A DNA stretch of 64,000 bases from Pseudomonadota bacterium (GCA_018240285.1 JAFEGA010000004.1:134992-198991), one strand, 5' to 3'. Numbered from the stretch's first letter, positions 1 to 8,798 are shown. A program made the numbers and translations. The notes: generated from the letters alone by a model not told the origin.

Positions 1-468
1 TACCGTTTCGCGCACCGCCAGCGCGGTTTGCATGACTTTGGTGGCGATCCGTCCGCTGAATTCATGCTGAAAAAACGCGTAACTTTGGTTGAGCAGATAA
101 CGGTGCGACAACCAGCGTACCCGCATCGGGAAGTTGCCCATCAGCATTTGATTGATGACCATCGCGTGCATCAGCACCAGCACGGGAATCCATAACAGAA
201 TGAAAACCGACATGCCCAACAGCGTCGGCCATTCGCTCTCAAAGAAGTGTTCGGTTTTCTGCTCCGCCAGCCAATCGACCATTTGCCCGACCAGGCTGTA
301 GAGCATCGCTTCGCTGATGGCCAATAGCGTGGTCAGCAGCGCCAGTATGGCGAGATAACGCTCGATGCCGCGAATGTAATGGCGGCAGAATGGATACAGT
401 CCCTTGGGCGGTTCAACCGGGTGTTCCGGCGGGTAGGGATCGATCAGACGTTCGAAGAAGCCAAACAT
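1..468 (-). CDS. ABC exporter, membrane domain (N-terminal part, truncated by window edge)
   Basis: Translating the minus strand from the ATG at 468 gives 156 codons that stay open to base 1, so only the N-terminus is present. The chain starts MFGFFERLIDPYPPE and has a hydrophobic segment (ERYLAILALLTTLLAISEAM), then QMVDWLAEQ, a second segment (LLGMSVFILLWIPVLVLM) and a stretch ending FFQHEFSGRIATKVMQTALAVRE. That pattern (two helices, then an intracellular 'FFxxxxxGRIxxK' loop) is typical of the type-I transmembrane domain of MsbA-like half-transporters. The ATP-binding domain would lie off the left edge. It sits 26 bp downstream of the TraB-family gene on the same strand and could be co-transcribed. 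Substrate cannot be told from this fragment. Confidence 0.75.
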   Translation of the reverse strand, partial: MFGFFERLIDPYPPEHPVEPPKGLYPFCRHYIRGIERYLAILALLTTLLAISEAMLYSLVGQMVDWLAEQKTEHFFESEWPTLLGMSVFILLWIPVLVLMHAMVINQMLMGNFPMRVRWLSHRYLLNQSYAFFQHEFSGRIATKVMQTALAVRETV

Positions 469-494
469 ATTTCAGGATGCTCCCTGTTCTAAGT

Positions 495-1736
495 TCAACT
501 GCTGCTGAGTTGCTCGAAAATCCGGAATCCGGCAACGTAAGTGCCGATGGCGGCGCCGAGCGACGATAAAATGAAAATCAATAAAACGCGCGTGACTTGA
601 TTATTCCACCAGCCTTTCAAGCTGGTCGTGTCGGTTCTGAGCCGGTTGAAATCGCTGACCTTGGGCTTACGCAAATAGGCTTCAACGGCCGCCACAACCA
701 TCCCGGCGCCGATGGCAGGATGCAGCGTCGTGATGGGAGCCGCCAGAAAAGCGCTCAGAATGGAGAGCGGGTGCGCGAAAGCGATGGCTGTCCCCAGCGC
801 CGACAATCCACCGGTTATCAGCACCCAATCCATGACCATGCTGACGCCGATTTCCGGGCTTTGCATGAAACCGATACCGAAACCGGCCAGAATGAATACC
901 ACGATCAGCCAGGGAATGAGCTTGAGCCACGGTGACGGCGGAGGAATAGCATCCAACTGCGCAATGCGCTCATCCGGGTTGTCGATCGTATGTTCTTCAA
1001 ACTGCTTCGCCATGCCGTTCAAATGACCGGCGCCGACCACCGCTAAAACATGCCGGTAATTGCTCTCGCGGCATTCTTTGATGAGCCGCGCGGTCATGTA
1101 TTCATCCCGTTCACTGATGAGCGGACGGAACAAGTCTTTTTCATCTTCCGCGAATTGTGAGAAAGAGCTTTCCAATACATCGCCTTCCTTCAATCTTTCG
1201 ATTTCCGCGGCGCTGAATTTTTCCTGACTGATAACGCTGGCGATTAAACCTGCAAAGATATTGATGCGCTTCCACCAAGGCACGCTGTGATAAATCCGTT
1301 TCATGGTTGTACCGATTTCGCGGTCGATCAACAGTACCGGTAGTTGAGCCGCTTGCGCATCCTTAATGGCAACGCGCATTTCGGCACCCGGCTCGATACC
1401 GAATTGTTCCGCCATGCGTTGCTGAAAAGCGCCTAGCGCAAGACTGGCCGCAACCATGCTCGCTTGACCGTTTTTGATCACCTGGAATAAATCCATTTTC
1501 GCCATGGCGTCGGGATTCACGATGGCTCTGTGCCGGCTTGGGCATAACTCCACCGCAACGGCATCGTACTGCCCGGTGGCGATGAGCTCTTGAACCTTAT
1601 CCGCGCTGGCTTTTGAGACATGCGCGGTTCCCAGTAAGGTAATACTGCTGCTATCGATTTTGACTGTTTTGATCGGCTCCGCTTGTGCGTCATTTTCCTG
1701 GGTTAAGGCGGTCGTTTGTTCTTCTGTATTGATCAT
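495..1736 (-). CDS. TraB/GumN-family membrane protein
   Basis: The 413-residue protein has the TraB signature LGTAHVSKAS near residue 35, then VELCPSRH, and the second conserved block VVGAGHLNGM near residue 238. These motifs define the TraB/PrgY family, whose metal-binding fold is related to Tiki/EreA-type proteases. The last ~130 residues hold several hydrophobic segments (PWLKLIPWLIVVFILAGFG, then three more), so the soluble domain is tethered to the membrane. The founding member limits enterococcal pheromone production, but bacterial chromosomal homologues of this length mostly have no known function. The first ~25 residues are polar and poorly conserved in style; a later start is possible but no better ATG is evident. 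It may share a transcript with the ABC exporter just downstream. Confidence 0.85.
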   Translation of the reverse strand: MINTEEQTTALTQENDAQAEPIKTVKIDSSSITLLGTAHVSKASADKVQELIATGQYDAVAVELCPSRHRAIVNPDAMAKMDLFQVIKNGQASMVAASLALGAFQQRMAEQFGIEPGAEMRVAIKDAQAAQLPVLLIDREIGTTMKRIYHSVPWWKRINIFAGLIASVISQEKFSAAEIERLKEGDVLESSFSQFAEDEKDLFRPLISERDEYMTARLIKECRESNYRHVLAVVGAGHLNGMAKQFEEHTIDNPDERIAQLDAIPPPSPWLKLIPWLIVVFILAGFGIGFMQSPEIGVSMVMDWVLITGGLSALGTAIAFAHPLSILSAFLAAPITTLHPAIGAGMVVAAVEAYLRKPKVSDFNRLRTDTTSLKGWWNNQVTRVLLIFILSSLGAAIGTYVAGFRIFEQLSSS

Positions 1737-2094
1737 ATATGTGACGGTTAAGAATCATCGCAAATGGAAACCATGGCAACACCGGAAATTATCGCGGCAT
1801 CAGTTAAAACAAAATTAAGTGTAAACAATTCTGGCAATGCTATGTAATAATATTCTGACGTGACAATTGTAGTACACGTGTACTAGCAAAAAGGGAGGAA
1901 TGTTCTATGTACTAAAAAGATTCCAAATCTATAATAGAGCACGCTGTAATATACTGTAATCGTTAAATAAATTTTGCATTGAGAATATGCAAAGCGTAAT
2001 TGGTTAATGAGTGGTTTGAAAATTAAATCAGTTGTAAAGAGCGAAGATTCTAACAACTATTTTATGTTGCAACTATAAATTTAAGGAGTGAATT
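1737..2094. promoter_or_regulatory. AT-rich intergenic region with a 14-bp palindrome
   Basis: This 358-bp gap separates the divergent TraB-family and PEP-CTERM genes. It contains a perfect 14-bp palindrome AGTACACGTGTACT at 1871-1884, whose regulator I cannot name. A ribosome-binding-site-like AGGGAGGA at about 1892 precedes only a two-codon frame (ATG TAC TAA at 1906). I see no longer coding frame. Confidence 0.4.
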
Positions 2095-2988
2095 ATGAAA
2101 TTCGAATTGAAAAAAAGCCACATTGCTGCGGCAATAGCGCTTGCTCTATCAGGTGCTGCTTTTACAACAGCGCATGCTGCGGTTACCATCACAGATGGTG
2201 CAGGTACTTCCGCTAGAATTGCCGATGCTGGATATTTCGCGTCCGGTGGTCTAGGCTTGAGCTATTTGGGTAAGGAGTTTGTCAACTGGGATACTGAAGC
2301 ATCTAATTACACACTGACAGTCGGTGGTGTAAAAGTTGGTGGTGCATCTGCTGATGAAGTATTCGGCTCTAATCCGCTGGGTGCATCAGTTGTTGGGCCT
2401 TTGTTTGGTGGCACGACATCGATTAGCGCAAATTTCGGTGATCCCAATGGGGTTAAGTGGAATATTTTTGAGACAGTACGCGTTAGTTCGCCTGGTCATG
2501 TTTTAGTCCAAGTTAACTTGACGAATATCGGCACTACTATAGCTAAAGACGTTGAGTGGAGTGTCGGTATTGATCCCGATCAAGGCAGGAATTCATTGCC
2601 TAATGGCCCTGGTAATTGGACGCACAACGTGATTAATGCGACAGGATTTGGTTCCTCGGTATCTGCGACAAGCCTCGATGGTTTATCGCTTACGTTGGCT
2701 AATGTTACTGGGGGAACGGCGGTCGGCGTAGCTTCGTACATTGACACTGCGTGCTGCAGTCCTGTTACAGCAAGTACTATATTTGGTGCGGGACAAGCTG
2801 CCGGTTATATTTCCGATGGAGATTATTCGATTAATTTGGGTTATCAACTCGGCGATATCGCACCCGGCTATAGTAGTTCAATCGCTTACGAATACATCAT
2901 GGCCGTTCCGGAACCAGAAACCTACGCTATGTTGCTGGCTGGCCTTGGTTTGATCGGTTTCTCAGCACGCCGCCGCGTAGCAGTGTAA
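2095..2988 (+). CDS. PEP-CTERM sorting-domain exported protein
   Basis: The 297-residue product has an N-terminal signal peptide (KKSHIAAAIALALSGAAFTTAHA) and a C-terminal PEP-CTERM tripartite tail: VPEPETYAMLLAGLGL, a hydrophobic helix and a final SARRR cluster. Such proteins are exported and then processed by exosortase (EpsH/XrtA type), usually for surface attachment or release into exopolysaccharide. The body is rich in Gly, Ser, Thr and Val and looks like an extracellular beta-rich domain; it has one CC pair near residue 220. The start is supported by TAAGGAGTG six bases upstream of ATG. A strong terminator follows, so it is probably monocistronic. The tail is nearly identical to that of the protein at 59535-60257. 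Function beyond sorting is unknown. Confidence 0.9.
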   Translation: MKFELKKSHIAAAIALALSGAAFTTAHAAVTITDGAGTSARIADAGYFASGGLGLSYLGKEFVNWDTEASNYTLTVGGVKVGGASADEVFGSNPLGASVVGPLFGGTTSISANFGDPNGVKWNIFETVRVSSPGHVLVQVNLTNIGTTIAKDVEWSVGIDPDQGRNSLPNGPGNWTHNVINATGFGSSVSATSLDGLSLTLANVTGGTAVGVASYIDTACCSPVTASTIFGAGQAAGYISDGDYSINLGYQLGDIAPGYSSSIAYEYIMAVPEPETYAMLLAGLGLIGFSARRRVAV

Positions 2989-3010
2989 TTAGAAGCGAAT
3001 TTTAGTTAGC

Positions 3011-3047
3011 AGCCACAGAGATGCAATATTCTCTGTGGCTTTTTTTG
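3011..3047 (+). terminator. Rho-independent terminator after the PEP-CTERM gene
   Basis: A perfect 10-bp stem, AGCCACAGAG / CTCTGTGGCT with loop ATGCAATATT, is followed by T7. It begins 22 bp past the stop codon at 2988. Confidence 0.9.
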
Positions 3048-3372
3048 TATTATTTAAAGCTGGGCAATATTCATTGTCAGTAGAGGTAAAAAATTCCAGT
3101 GAACGGTTACGATAAGCTTTATCGGAAGTTTAAACTTATTGAGTTGTTTCTCTATCGATGGCATAAGGAATCAATAATCTATCCGGATGGGAAATTTACT
3201 TTTCAATTTGATTGACTGTTTCGGTTTTATATACAGAGTCAATCAAAAATGGATTGCTTCGATCAATCTCATAATGCAAGCTCGAGCAAGCAGATAACAG
3301 TGTACAATTCATGAAAATGAATCTGTAAAAAGGTATTTGCCAGTGAAATGACTTGAGAGGGAAGCAGTTGTT
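3048..3372. other. Intergenic region without a convincing gene
   Basis: This 325-bp gap lies between the PEP-CTERM terminator and the small lipoprotein gene. A 38-codon GTG-initiated frame at 3099-3215 has protein-like composition but no good ribosome-binding site and no recognisable similarity. I see no repeats. The promoter of the lipoprotein gene should lie near the right end. Confidence 0.4.
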
Positions 3373-3816
3373 ATGAAGAGACTCATTGCTACTATATTTT
3401 TTATTGTTGCTATTTCGCTATCCGGTTGTGTGGCATCATCGGGAAATCATCAAGCGCCTTATATCTCACCAGCGCAATTTCAGACTTATAATTGCGATGA
3501 ATTATTGGCTGAGATTGTGCGAATTCAAAACAGAGTCGGTCAATTGACGGGCAAGCCGGACGATAAAACACAAGCTAAAGATAAATGGGTTCTAGGCACG
3601 GACTTGTCGCTTTCCTGGGCGACTTTGTTTGCACTAGGCGGAACCAAGGAGCAAGAAGCCGAGTACGCGCAACTTAAAAGTGAATACGATGCGATCCAGC
3701 ATTGGGCGGCCATCAAGCAATGTCCTGGTGTAATTCCACCGGCTGAAAAACCGCCGGAATTTGATCCCAATCTGGTGGATACTTACAAGCTGGATAAGAT
3801 ATTAAACCAGTTGTGA
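3373..3816 (+). CDS. small predicted lipoprotein, unknown function
   Basis: The 147-residue protein begins with a lipoprotein signal peptide (MKRLIATIFFIVAISLSGC), so the mature chain would start at Cys19 and be lipid-anchored. The body carries a predicted helical pair around ELLAEIVRIQNRVGQL and EAEYAQLKSEYDAI, separated by a short hydrophobic stretch (LSLSWATLFALGG), and a proline-rich tail. This general layout (lipobox, helix, short hydrophobic hairpin, helix) occurs in many small uncharacterised proteobacterial lipoproteins. I do not recognise a named family. A ribosome-binding site (GAGAGGGAAG) lies a suitable distance before ATG. The gene is convergent with hypX, and no clear terminator is visible in the 167-bp gap. 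Confidence 0.75.
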   Translation: MKRLIATIFFIVAISLSGCVASSGNHQAPYISPAQFQTYNCDELLAEIVRIQNRVGQLTGKPDDKTQAKDKWVLGTDLSLSWATLFALGGTKEQEAEYAQLKSEYDAIQHWAAIKQCPGVIPPAEKPPEFDPNLVDTYKLDKILNQL

Positions 3817-3983
3817 TAATGTTTTTGTTATTGATGGGATTTTCTTGAGGGGGCTCTGAGAAACTACTTGGTCATGTTGCGTTTAAATCGGGCTCAGAAT
3901 GCTCATTGCCCGCTCATAAACTGCGATTCTTTGCTTGGTTTCTCCTTGCCGAGTCCTTGCTTGCCGCCTTTTTCGGAGCTCCT

Positions 3984-5690
3984 TTAAAGACGGCGGTGCC
4001 GCGCTAGATACCGGGGTGTCCAGCCGTGCGGTATTTTATGCACAAAATGATAACGCGCCACATGATAGCTGGGATCGAATCCGTAAAAATTGAGTTGCAT
4101 GCGGCGGAGTTCTTCATCTCGGTAGCTCTGTAAAGGTTTTTTCTGTTCATCGTATTGACGCTGCTGTTGCTTTTGTTTCAGCAGCGAAAAAAAACCGGGA
4201 TCTGCAACCAGGGTTTCAGCGATACTGGTTATTTTTTCCTTGAATTCTTCCGGATTTAATGCAAAGCAATCATCGATCAATCCGATCTCCCGGGCTTTTT
4301 GCGCACTGACCGGTAAGCGGTTCTGGGTCAATGAATTTGCTTGTATTGCGTTGACCCGCCGGGGCAGCAGATACGTCCAATATTCCGAGCCGTAGAGATT
4401 CCCCATGCTTTTATAATGCGGATTCAGAATCACGCTTGCGCGGGCAAAAATATAATCGGCCGCCAGCGATAAGAACACGCCACCCGCTCCGGCATTACCT
4501 TGTAGCGCGGCGATCGTGAGTTGCCGGTCAGAGGTGATGATGGCATGCACCAAATCGTTCATGGCGTTGATGTTGCGCCATGACTCATCGGCGGGGCTGG
4601 CGGTGTGTTCGATGTGATTTAAATGAATGCCGTTGCTCCAAAAATCCGATCCTCCCATGAGTACGATAACGCGAACATCACGGCTGGTGGTTTCAAGATA
4701 AACCTCACGCAAACGTTCGCATTGCGCGGTATCCATCGCACCGTTATAGAAATTAAAATGCAGATAGCCGACGTCATTTTTTTGCTCGAACCAAATTTCC
4801 CGGTAAGTGCCGGTGCCTGATTGCGCGAAGGGATCGTCCGGTATTTCCGGCACATCGGCTAAATGGTTTTGCAAGGCGGTTGCAGCCGCCAACTTGAAAG
4901 CTGGTTCGCTATCTTGTTCTTGTTTGTGTTTCAAATAACCAAGCCAGATTGCGCCATCGATGGTGGCACGGCATATGGCATTGTTGCGCTTGGCTACGAT
5001 AGTTCCGGGCTTACCCCGCAAGCTTTCTTCGCGGCAGGCGTCGAACAGATAACAGGCTTCGCCAAACAATTCATCGAGAACGCCGGGAAATCCATCGGCG
5101 GCGTGGATTTTCCTTAGAATCGTGTGTGTATTGTCATGTTGCCAATCGATGCTGCGGTCGCTTTGCCGGATGGGGGCATGCAAGCGCCCTCGAACATCGG
5201 CGCGTGAATAATCCAGTGGCACCGGTTGATAAGCACCCGATTCAAAGCGCATGACCGCCGCTAAAACGGCGCGGGTTGCTGCTTCAACCACTTCATGGCG
5301 GTACAGGCTGCTTTTTTTTGCGAACCGCATCGGAAAAACTTCCGCAGCCCAGATGTCACCGGCATCCATTTCCGCATTGGCTTGCAGCACGGTTACGCCC
5401 CATTCAGGCAGATCGTTCATAATTGCCCAGTCCAGCGCGGAAGGGCCGCGATCTCCGACGATTCCGGGGTGCACGATCAAGCAGGTATGGTCGCGCCAAA
5501 CCGCTTCCGGGATGGCGCGTTTCAGAAACGGCGCGATAATCAGATCGGGTTGGAACAATCCGACGGCTTCGCAAGTGACGGCATCGCTGATGTCGAATTC
5601 GACGGATAATTCATGCCCGCACTGGGTTAATTCAGCAAACAGCCGTTGTGTCAGACAGTTGAAACTGTGCGTGAGAAACAGGATTTTCAA
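3984..5690 (-). CDS. hypX: HypX/HoxX hydrogenase maturation protein
   Basis: The 568-residue chain has a methionyl-tRNA-formyltransferase-like N-terminal half (MKILFLTHSFNCLTQRLF, then HPGIVGDRGPSALDW near residue 75) and an enoyl-CoA hydratase/crotonase-like C-terminal half (LQGNAGAGGVFLSLAADYIF). This two-domain order is diagnostic of HypX (HoxX), which takes the formyl group of N10-formyl-THF, passes it through formyl-CoA and releases the CO that becomes a ligand of the hydrogenase active-site iron under aerobic conditions. Length matches the family. It is the last gene of a four-gene minus-strand operon, 10 bp after hypE. Its presence suggests an oxygen-exposed [NiFe] hydrogenase, encoded elsewhere. 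Confidence 0.95.
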   Translation of the reverse strand: MKILFLTHSFNCLTQRLFAELTQCGHELSVEFDISDAVTCEAVGLFQPDLIIAPFLKRAIPEAVWRDHTCLIVHPGIVGDRGPSALDWAIMNDLPEWGVTVLQANAEMDAGDIWAAEVFPMRFAKKSSLYRHEVVEAATRAVLAAVMRFESGAYQPVPLDYSRADVRGRLHAPIRQSDRSIDWQHDNTHTILRKIHAADGFPGVLDELFGEACYLFDACREESLRGKPGTIVAKRNNAICRATIDGAIWLGYLKHKQEQDSEPAFKLAAATALQNHLADVPEIPDDPFAQSGTGTYREIWFEQKNDVGYLHFNFYNGAMDTAQCERLREVYLETTSRDVRVIVLMGGSDFWSNGIHLNHIEHTASPADESWRNINAMNDLVHAIITSDRQLTIAALQGNAGAGGVFLSLAADYIFARASVILNPHYKSMGNLYGSEYWTYLLPRRVNAIQANSLTQNRLPVSAQKAREIGLIDDCFALNPEEFKEKITSIAETLVADPGFFSLLKQKQQQRQYDEQKKPLQSYRDEELRRMQLNFYGFDPSYHVARYHFVHKIPHGWTPRYLARHRRL

Positions 5691-5700
5691 TTCGCAAAGC

Positions 5701-6759
5701 TTAACAAATGCGCGGCAGTTGTTCGCCGCTTAGCCAGTCGACAACGCGCGTGCCGCCGAAACCGGTTTGCATTTGCACAAAACAATGCGAATCCTCGATG
5801 ATTTCTCCAATGATCGCGGCATTTTTACCGAGCGGGTGAGCACGCATTGCGCGCAGTAAGTTTTCAGCATCTTGCGCCGGACAGATTGCGATGAGTTTGC
5901 CTTCATTGGCGATATACAGAGGATCCAAACCCAGAAACTCGCACGCCGCCTGAACTTGTTCCTGAATCGGTAGGCTGCTTTCGTGAATCATCATGCCGAC
6001 CGACGATTGCTGGGCAATCTCGTTCAGGGCGGCGGCAATTCCGCCGCGTGTGGGATCGCGCAATACGTGAATGCCGGGAGTGGCGGCGATCATGTGAGCG
6101 ACCAGTTCGTGCAGGGCCGCGGTATCCGATTCGATGCTGGTCTCAAACGACAAGTTCTCGCGCTGCGCCATGACGGCAACGCCATGATCTCCGAGCGTGC
6201 CGGATACCAGTATTTTGTCACCCGGGCGCGCGTTTTCTGCAGAAATGTGAATGCCTTCCGGCACCATGCCAACTCCGGTCGTGGTGATAAACACACCGTC
6301 GCCGCTGCCTTTTTCCACCACTTTGGTATCGCCGGTGATAATCGGCACTTGCGCCGCTCGCGCCGCTTGCGCCATCGAGTCGACAATGCGTTTGAGGTCG
6401 GCTAGCGGGAAACCTTCTTCCAGAATGAAACCGGCGGCCAGATAGCAGGGTTTTGCGCCGGCCATGGCGATATCGTTGATGGTGCCGTGTACCGCCAGAC
6501 TACCGATATCCCCGCCGGGGAAGAATAAGGGGGTGACGACATGACAGTCGGTGGACATTACCATGCGGCCGCTGGAACTTGGAAAGCATGCTTGATCGTT
6601 CATCTGACGCAAAAATTCATTATCAAATGCGGTTACAAACAATTGTTGTATCAATTGCGCCATTGCGCGTCCACCGCTGCCGTGCGCCATTTCGATACAG
6701 CCCTTTTTCAGATCGAGCACGCGGGAGTATCCGGGTTTCACAATACCTTTTTGCACCAT
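5701..6759 (-). CDS. hypE: hydrogenase maturation factor HypE
   Basis: HypE dehydrates the thiocarboxamide on its own C-terminal cysteine to thiocyanate, giving the CN ligands of the [NiFe] site. The 352-residue protein has the AIR-synthase-like signature MAHGSGGRAM near residue 24, the nucleotide-binding block GDTKVVEKGSGDGVF and the obligatory C-terminus PRIC, so the reactive cysteine is intact. Its ATG shares a base with the hypD stop (TAATG), a sign of translational coupling. The residues before IEMAHGSGG add a short N-terminal extension of about 23 residues; a later start cannot be excluded, but the overlap with hypD favours this one. Confidence 0.96.
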   Translation of the reverse strand: MVQKGIVKPGYSRVLDLKKGCIEMAHGSGGRAMAQLIQQLFVTAFDNEFLRQMNDQACFPSSSGRMVMSTDCHVVTPLFFPGGDIGSLAVHGTINDIAMAGAKPCYLAAGFILEEGFPLADLKRIVDSMAQAARAAQVPIITGDTKVVEKGSGDGVFITTTGVGMVPEGIHISAENARPGDKILVSGTLGDHGVAVMAQRENLSFETSIESDTAALHELVAHMIAATPGIHVLRDPTRGGIAAALNEIAQQSSVGMMIHESSLPIQEQVQAACEFLGLDPLYIANEGKLIAICPAQDAENLLRAMRAHPLGKNAAIIGEIIEDSHCFVQMQTGFGGTRVVDWLSGEQLPRIC

Positions 6760-7907
6760 TAATTTTCCTTGATCACGGCATTATTTCTTTCACGGAACCG
6801 GCCGTAGCGGTAATGAGCGGCGCAAGCGCCTTCCGCGGATACCATGCAGGAACCGACCGGATTTTCAGGGGTGCAGACGGTGCCGAATATTTTGCAATCC
6901 TGCGGCCGCTTGACGCCGCGTAAAATGGCGCCGCATTCGCAAGCTTTGTTGTCGGCGATGGAAAGCGCCGGGATTGAGAAGCGCTGTTCAGCATCGAAAG
7001 CGGCGTAGCGTGATTTGATTTTCAGTGCACTATAAGGCACCCACCCCAGGCCGCGCCACTCAAATGTGCGGCGTAATTCAAAAACTTCAGCGACCAGCGC
7101 CTGCGCTTTGATGTTGCCTGCCGGTAAAACCGCGCGGGTAAATTCGTTTTCTACTTTAGCCCGGCCTGTGTTGATTTGCTGTATCAGCATCAAAATCGCT
7201 TGCATGACGTCGAGCGGTTCAAAACCAGCGATTACCACGGGTTTCTGAAATTCTTCGGCAAAATATTCATAAGGCTGGCTGCCGATGACAACGGAAACAT
7301 GCGCCGGACCGATAAAACCATCCAGCGGAACCAGACCGAATGTGCGCACTTCAGGCGATTGCAGAATATGAGAGATCGCAGAGGGTGTCAGGACGTGGTT
7401 ACAGAACACCGTGAAATTTTTCAGGCCGAGCGCTTGCGCTTGTTGGATTGCGATGGCTGTGGGCGGTGTCGTGGTTTCAAACCCGATAGCGAAGAAAACC
7501 ACCGGGCGTTGCGGATTTTCTTGTGCGATTTTCAGGGCATCCGCGCTACTGTATACCATGCGGACATCCGCGCCCTGCGCTTTTGCTTTCAGCAAACTCA
7601 TGCCATTACTGGCCGGAATGCGCAGCATGTCGCCGTAACTGCAAAGTATCAGTCCCGGTATTTGCGCCAATTGAATCGCATTTTGCACGCGGCCGATAGG
7701 CAAAACGCACACCGGACAACCGGGGCCGTGAATCATATGTACATTGGCGGGAAGCAGATCGACGATGCCGAAACGTGAGATGGCGTGAGTATGTCCACCG
7801 CAAAATTCCATGAAATGGTAATGACGCAATGGATCTGCTTCAGATGCGATCTTGGCGGCGATTTGCCGTGCTAGGCCGCCTGCGCGGAATTCATCGATGT
7901 ACTTCAT
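6759..7907 (-). CDS. hypD: hydrogenase formation protein HypD
   Basis: HypD is the [4Fe-4S] scaffold on which, with HypC, the Fe(CN)2CO unit is built. I place the start at the ATG at 7907 (MKYIDEFRAGGLA), giving 382 residues. A longer open frame exists upstream, but it runs through hypC and would add an unrelated arginine-rich leader. Conserved elements are FCGGHTHAISRFG near residue 37, GPGCPVCVLPIGR near residue 65, and the C-terminal iron-sulfur cysteines in ACECGAILRG, DCKIFGTVC and PVGSCMVSAEGAC. The gene begins 10 bp after hypC and overlaps hypE by one base. Confidence 0.96.
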   Translation of the reverse strand: MKYIDEFRAGGLARQIAAKIASEADPLRHYHFMEFCGGHTHAISRFGIVDLLPANVHMIHGPGCPVCVLPIGRVQNAIQLAQIPGLILCSYGDMLRIPASNGMSLLKAKAQGADVRMVYSSADALKIAQENPQRPVVFFAIGFETTTPPTAIAIQQAQALGLKNFTVFCNHVLTPSAISHILQSPEVRTFGLVPLDGFIGPAHVSVVIGSQPYEYFAEEFQKPVVIAGFEPLDVMQAILMLIQQINTGRAKVENEFTRAVLPAGNIKAQALVAEVFELRRTFEWRGLGWVPYSALKIKSRYAAFDAEQRFSIPALSIADNKACECGAILRGVKRPQDCKIFGTVCTPENPVGSCMVSAEGACAAHYRYGRFRERNNAVIKEN

Positions 7908-7917
7908 GACGATGAGT

Positions 7918-8145
7918 TCATTCTTGATTGTGTGAGGAAATTTCGGCAAACATCGCCAGTGTGCGCTCCGCCTCCAACGGATCCAGCTTCTGTAGCGCAA
8001 ATCCAACATGTACGATGACGTAATCCCCCGGGACAATATCTTCAACCAGAACCAGTGAGATTTCTTTGCGGATGCCGCTAAGATTGACGATGGCGTGATT
8101 TTCTACGGTCAATTGTTCCACAAAGGCAGGAATAGCAAGGCACAT
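7918..8145 (-). CDS. hypC: hydrogenase maturation chaperone HypC
   Basis: This 75-residue OB-fold protein starts MCLAIPA, with the essential Cys2 right after the initiator methionine; that cysteine binds the iron and contacts HypD. The central DYVIVHVGFALQKLD block is typical of the family. It is the first gene of the hypC-hypD-hypE-hypX operon. The promoter must lie in the 74-bp gap shared with the divergent L,D-transpeptidase gene, which contains the AT-rich inverted sequence ATAATTAATTAT at 8185-8196. No hypA, hypB or hypF is present here, so nickel insertion and carbamoylation functions must be encoded elsewhere. Confidence 0.95.
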   Translation of the reverse strand: MCLAIPAFVEQLTVENHAIVNLSGIRKEISLVLVEDIVPGDYVIVHVGFALQKLDPLEAERTLAMFAEISSHNQE

Positions 8146-8219
8146 AGCTACTTAATGGGGATTTCCAGATAAGGAAATTATGACATAATTAATTATCCTT
8201 ATTATCTATAGTCTGAAAA

Positions 8220-8798
8220 GTGATTAAGCGAAGCTCATTTATTCATAACTTAGTAATTTTTTTGATGGGATTAGCATGCTTCCCGGTTATGCATCGTTCT
8301 GCACAGGCTTATGAGGACGGTGTGTGGATTGATGTAGATACGTCGGAGCATATGCTGTTGGTGATGCGAGGAGATACTGTTCAAGCCGTCTTTAAAAACG
8401 TGGCGATTGGGCGTTACGGCACTACTTGGTCAAAAGTGACAAAAGATGACAAAACCCCGCTAGGCAGTTTCAGGATTGGCTGGGTCAATGAGAAAAGCCG
8501 CTACTATCGTTTTTATGGCCTTAATTATCCGAATCTAGATACAGCAAAACGTGCGCTTGAAGAAAATAGAATTAACGAAGAAACTTGGCTTTCAATACTG
8601 AGGGCAAAAAGTACGGGAAAGCCTCCGCCACAAAATACACCCCTAGGCGGCCATATCGGTATTCACGGGATCGGTAGCGGCGATCGAGAGATTCATCATA
8701 AATATAACTGGACAAATGGTTGCATTGCGCTAACAAATGAGCAAATTGACCAACTGGGTAAATGGATTAAACCTGGTGTATTGGTGAATATTCGTTAA
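8220..8798 (+). CDS. L,D-transpeptidase (YkuD domain), short form
   Basis: The 192-residue protein has a signal peptide (about residues 1-30, ending RSAQA) and one YkuD catalytic domain. The active-site signature is visible as IGIHGIGSGD near residue 140 followed by NWTNGCIAL, in which the Cys is the nucleophile and the His is the general base. These enzymes act in the periplasm. They form 3-3 cross-links or attach lipoproteins to diaminopimelate. The start is GTG with a weak ribosome-binding site; this start gives a proper signal peptide whereas later ATGs would truncate it. It is divergent from hypC and lies ~270 bp upstream of a Lpp-like lipoprotein, a plausible substrate. Confidence 0.88.
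   Translation: MIKRSSFIHNLVIFLMGLACFPVMHRSAQAYEDGVWIDVDTSEHMLLVMRGDTVQAVFKNVAIGRYGTTWSKVTKDDKTPLGSFRIGWVNEKSRYYRFYGLNYPNLDTAKRALEENRINEETWLSILRAKSTGKPPPQNTPLGGHIGIHGIGSGDREIHHKYNWTNGCIALTNEQIDQLGKWIKPGVLVNIR

Noticed and set aside
597..935. Open frame of 112 codons on the plus strand
   Set aside because: It is an antisense shadow of the TraB-family gene, with no protein-like composition or ribosome-binding site.
3099..3215. 38-codon GTG frame in the 3.0-3.4 kb gap
   Set aside because: Plausible amino-acid composition, but the start is weak and no similarity is recognised.
3817..3983. Possible transposase or repeat remnant between the lipoprotein and hypX
   Set aside because: No inverted ends or protein motif could be supported; only a GCCGCC / CGGCGG-like symmetry near the hypX end.
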